Below are positions 61,836 to 64,000 of a stretch of 64,000 bases of DNA, in pieces (position 1 is the stretch's first letter; each line of letters opens with the position of its first letter). The stretch is from an uncultured Lachnospiraceae bacterium (lineage in GTDB: Bacteria; Bacillota; Clostridia; Lachnospirales; Lachnospiraceae). A model generated the notes under the pieces. It did no database searches and had not been told where the DNA came from. It worked only from the letters and a program-made list of their open reading frames with translations. Made by a program: the position numbers and the translations under genes. Location: the NCBI GenBank assembly GCA_910580015.1, contig CAJTVT010000011.1:1-64000 (forward strand). Direction: 5' to 3'.

Positions 61836-63371
61836 ATGACAGATCATGTAGCAGAATTTCGTGGAGATTTAAAAGAATTTCATGAAATGACAGAAAAATT
61901 CTACAAAAAAGAAATCAATGTAGCACAATACAAAGGATTTTCCGGCGGTTTTGGAAGTTATGCACAAAGAGGTGGCAATGCCAGTATGTTACGACTGCGT
62001 TTGACCGGAGGAGAAATCACCAAAGACCAATTAAAATTTATCGCTGACAGCGTTGAGAAATATGAAATTTCCCTTACCCACATCACCACCTGCCAAAGCT
62101 TGCAACTTCATAACCTTTCTGAAGAACAAGTCTGCGCTTTGATCGAAGAAGCTTTTGACCATGGCATCATCACACGAGGCGGCGGTGGAGATTTTCCTAG
62201 AAACGTAATGTGTTCCCCTCTTTCTGGCGTGCAGCAGGGAGAATATTTTGACGTAATTCCCTATGCAAAGGAAGCTGCTGACTATCTTCTGGGCTTTATC
62301 AAAAAGGTGAAATTGCCTCGTAAATTAAAAGTTTGCTTCTCAAATTGTGAGGAAAACGTAACTCATGCCACCTTCCGTGACCTGGGTTTTGTGGCAAAAG
62401 AAAATGGTATGTTTGACGTATACAGCGCCGGAGGACTTGGACGCAGTCCAAGAATGGGAGCTCTGGTTGCCACAGATGTGGAACCCTCTAAAATCCTGTA
62501 TTGTATCAAAGCCATGGTAGATACCTTTACCGCCCATGGCAACTATGAAAAACGGGCAGCGGCACGTACTCGTTTCATGCAGGAAACAATGGGAACTGAA
62601 AACTATATCAAGGCTTATCAGGAATATTTCAAAAAAGCGCTGGCTGAGGAATCTTTGGACCTGAAGCATGTGGAGATCCCGAAAATTACCAAACAGGGAA
62701 ATGGCACCTTGGACAACCCTAGAGCCATCTCTCAAAAACAACCTGGTCTCTATGCCGTTTCCTACCATCCAATAGGCGGAAGTCCCAAGCCAGAATTTTT
62801 CCGCAAGTTGTATGATACGATTCTTCCTATGGAGGATGTTGTGGTACGCCTTTCCCCAGATGAGGGCATGTATCTTATTAACCTGACTGCAAAAGAAGCA
62901 GAAACAATCCTGTCTCTTACCGCAGATAGTGCACAGAATACCTTTGAATCCTCCGTCGCCTGCATTGGCGCTTCCATCTGCCAGGTTGGTGCGAGAGATT
63001 CCCAGAGCCTGCTTGCCGCCTGCGTGGAAAGAGTTCGCAAAGAAAATTTTGCAGATGGTGTGCTTCCCAAAATCCATATTTCTGGATGCCCCTCTTCCTG
63101 TTCCGCGCATCAGATTGCACCCTTGGGATTTCGCGGTGGTGTAAGACAGACTCCAGACGGTCCAAAACCTGCTTTTGCCGTATTTGAACAGGGCTGTGAA
63201 ACACAAGGAAAAGAAGCTTTTGGAGAAGATCTGGGTGTGATGCTAGAATCTGATATCCCGGAATTTCTGGCAGAGCTTGGAACAGCCATCTCCGCCTGCA
63301 ATCAGACTTATGAGCAGTTCCTTTCTGAGCATCGTGACCAGTTTATGGATATTGTACAGAAATATATTTAA
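61836..63371 (+). CDS. Siroheme sulfite/nitrite reductase-like protein
   Basis: 511 aa. The start ATG 61,836 follows AAAGGAGGG. The siroheme and 4Fe-4S site is made of ACIGASIC (C-x5-C, about residue 373) and SGCPSSCSAHQIAPLGFRGG (C-x3-C, about 420). Earlier conserved parts are FGSYAQRGGNASMLRLRLTG and RGGGGDFPRNVMCSP. Such enzymes reduce sulfite to sulfide or nitrite to ammonia; the two cannot be separated safely by eye. It diverges from the LysR gene and ends before a 16-bp hairpin. No siroheme synthesis gene is in view. Confidence 0.92.
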   Translation: MTDHVAEFRGDLKEFHEMTEKFYKKEINVAQYKGFSGGFGSYAQRGGNASMLRLRLTGGEITKDQLKFIADSVEKYEISLTHITTCQSLQLHNLSEEQVCALIEEAFDHGIITRGGGGDFPRNVMCSPLSGVQQGEYFDVIPYAKEAADYLLGFIKKVKLPRKLKVCFSNCEENVTHATFRDLGFVAKENGMFDVYSAGGLGRSPRMGALVATDVEPSKILYCIKAMVDTFTAHGNYEKRAAARTRFMQETMGTENYIKAYQEYFKKALAEESLDLKHVEIPKITKQGNGTLDNPRAISQKQPGLYAVSYHPIGGSPKPEFFRKLYDTILPMEDVVVRLSPDEGMYLINLTAKEAETILSLTADSAQNTFESSVACIGASICQVGARDSQSLLAACVERVRKENFADGVLPKIHISGCPSSCSAHQIAPLGFRGGVRQTPDGPKPAFAVFEQGCETQGKEAFGEDLGVMLESDIPEFLAELGTAISACNQTYEQFLSEHRDQFMDIVQKYI

Positions 63372-63381
63372 TTATTATTAG

Positions 63382-63427
63382 CGCCTGATATCCAGCACAC
63401 TAGCTAAACTCTGCTGGATATCAGGCG
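63382..63427 (+). terminator. Hairpin after the reductase gene
   Basis: CGCCTGATATCCAGCA pairs with TGCTGGATATCAGGCG over 16 bases, 10 bases after the stop. No T-run follows. Confidence 0.7.
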
Positions 63428-63474
63428 GCCAGTGCAATTCGTATAACATTTCTAAATATCATTGAAACATAACA

Positions 63475-63503
63475 TTGACTTTCTTTTATTCTCTTACTAT
63501 AAT
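63475..63503 (+). promoter_or_regulatory. Promoter of the Uma2 gene
   Basis: -35 TTGACT at 63,475-63,480 and -10 TATAAT at 63,498-63,503, 17-base spacer. Confidence 0.75.
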
Positions 63504-63589
63504 TTGTAACAAAGATAATAATATCTAAAACAAAAAACTCTTCAACCAACACTAACCCAAATACAAGAACCTAGAAAGGAAGTATTACC

Positions 63590-64000
63590 ATGTCACTAGC
63601 ACAAGAGAGACTTTATACGATTGATGATATTTACAACTTACCAGAAGGCAGCCGGGCAGAGCTGGTTGACGGAAAACTATTTATGATGGCGCCACCCAGC
63701 CGTAAACACCAGACAATCGTCAGAGAACTCTTTTCCTCTATTAATTCCTATATCAAGTCAAACAGCGGTTCTTGTGAGACTTTCTTCGCCCCATTTGCCG
63801 TATTCTTAAATGAAAATGCTAACTATGTCGAACCAGATATCAGTGTTATATGTGACAAAAATAAGCTCACAGATAAAGGCTGTTCTGGCGCTCCAGACTG
63901 GATAATCGAGGTCGTTTCGCCAGGTAGCAAGAGGATGGACTATTACACAAAGCTATTTAAATATCGTACTGCTGGCGTCCGAGAATATTGGATCGTGGAT
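63590..64000 (+). CDS. Uma2 family (DUF820) endonuclease-like protein, cut by the window edge
   Basis: The first 137 residues are visible, with an AAGGAAG site 7 bases before ATG 63,590. They start MSLAQERLYTIDDIYNLPEG and contain RAELVDGKLF, then the PD-(D/E)xK core EPDISVI...DWIIEVVSPGSK...YTKLFKYRTAGVREYWIVD. Uma2 proteins are restriction-endonuclease-like and abundant in cyanobacteria and some Clostridia; their biological role is unclear. The frame continues beyond the right edge. Confidence 0.9.
   Translation, partial: MSLAQERLYTIDDIYNLPEGSRAELVDGKLFMMAPPSRKHQTIVRELFSSINSYIKSNSGSCETFFAPFAVFLNENANYVEPDISVICDKNKLTDKGCSGAPDWIIEVVSPGSKRMDYYTKLFKYRTAGVREYWIVD

Noticed and set aside
62340..63206. 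288-codon minus-strand frame opposite the reductase gene
   Set aside because: Antisense to conserved reductase motifs; Cys/Phe-rich product without a recognisable domain or ribosome site.

Overview
The window looks like a chromosome segment from a spore-forming Gram-positive anaerobe of the Clostridia, most like the family Lachnospiraceae. The evidence is the spoIIIA operon, spoIIM, spoIVB, the gene order asp23-nusB-xseA-xseB-ispA-dxs-tlyA-nadK-argR-recN-spoIVB, AGGAGG ribosome sites, TTGACA/TATAAT promoters and a Firmicutes-type SOS box on recA. The genus cannot be fixed from the sequence alone.

Positions 1 to about 13,974 are the right-hand part of an integrative and conjugative element (ICE). 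On the minus strand, in transcription order, it carries DUF5348, a 357-aa protein with a Cys cluster, a 210-aa HTH-like protein, a small VirB2/Maff2-like membrane protein, a VirB6/TrbL-like protein with a repeated tail, a two-domain cell-wall hydrolase (NlpC/P60 plus 3D), PrgI, a VirB4 ATPase, DUF5697, a DUF6100-like protein and a replication-relaxation-like protein cut by the window edge. The end of the element holds a frameshifted Fic gene between two copies of a ~197-bp direct repeat. Relaxase, coupling protein and integrase are not here and should lie to the left. The element ends inside spoIVB. The SpoIVB reading frame stops at ...GGVIQGM, exactly where the family continues with SGSP, the motif that holds the catalytic serine. 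The ICE has therefore split a sporulation protease gene at its active site. This is the main finding of the window.

Positions 13,972-24,664 are a compact minus-strand housekeeping block: DNA repair (recN), arginine control (argR), NAD kinase, isoprenoid synthesis (dxs, ispA), exonuclease VII (xseA, xseB), nusB and asp23. In many Firmicutes spoIIIA-AH lies just upstream of this block. Here about 24.8 kb of other genes separates the two. That stretch holds metA-ligA, rluF, a membrane-anchored SH3 protein, tRNA-Arg(CCG), shikimate genes split into two divergent operons (aroD-aroK and aroE-aroF), xerD, spoIIM, a NUDIX hydrolase, rny, recX, recA, trxA, a KdpDE-like two-component system without a pump, a PdaA-like deacetylase, prfC, a MATE transporter and a lipoprotein.

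Positions 49,426-54,737 are the full spoIIIAA-AH operon behind a good sigma-E promoter. Beyond it lie a heterodimeric ABC exporter with one degenerate ATP site, an SDR oxidoreductase, a HAD phosphatase, a LysR regulator divergent from a siroheme sulfite/nitrite reductase, and a Uma2-type nuclease cut by the right edge.

Intergenic regions are rich in structure: long perfect-stem terminators, two families of dispersed palindromic repeats, a ~158-bp MITE-like element, a FadR-like operator palindrome and a hairpin that overlaps a ribosome binding site.
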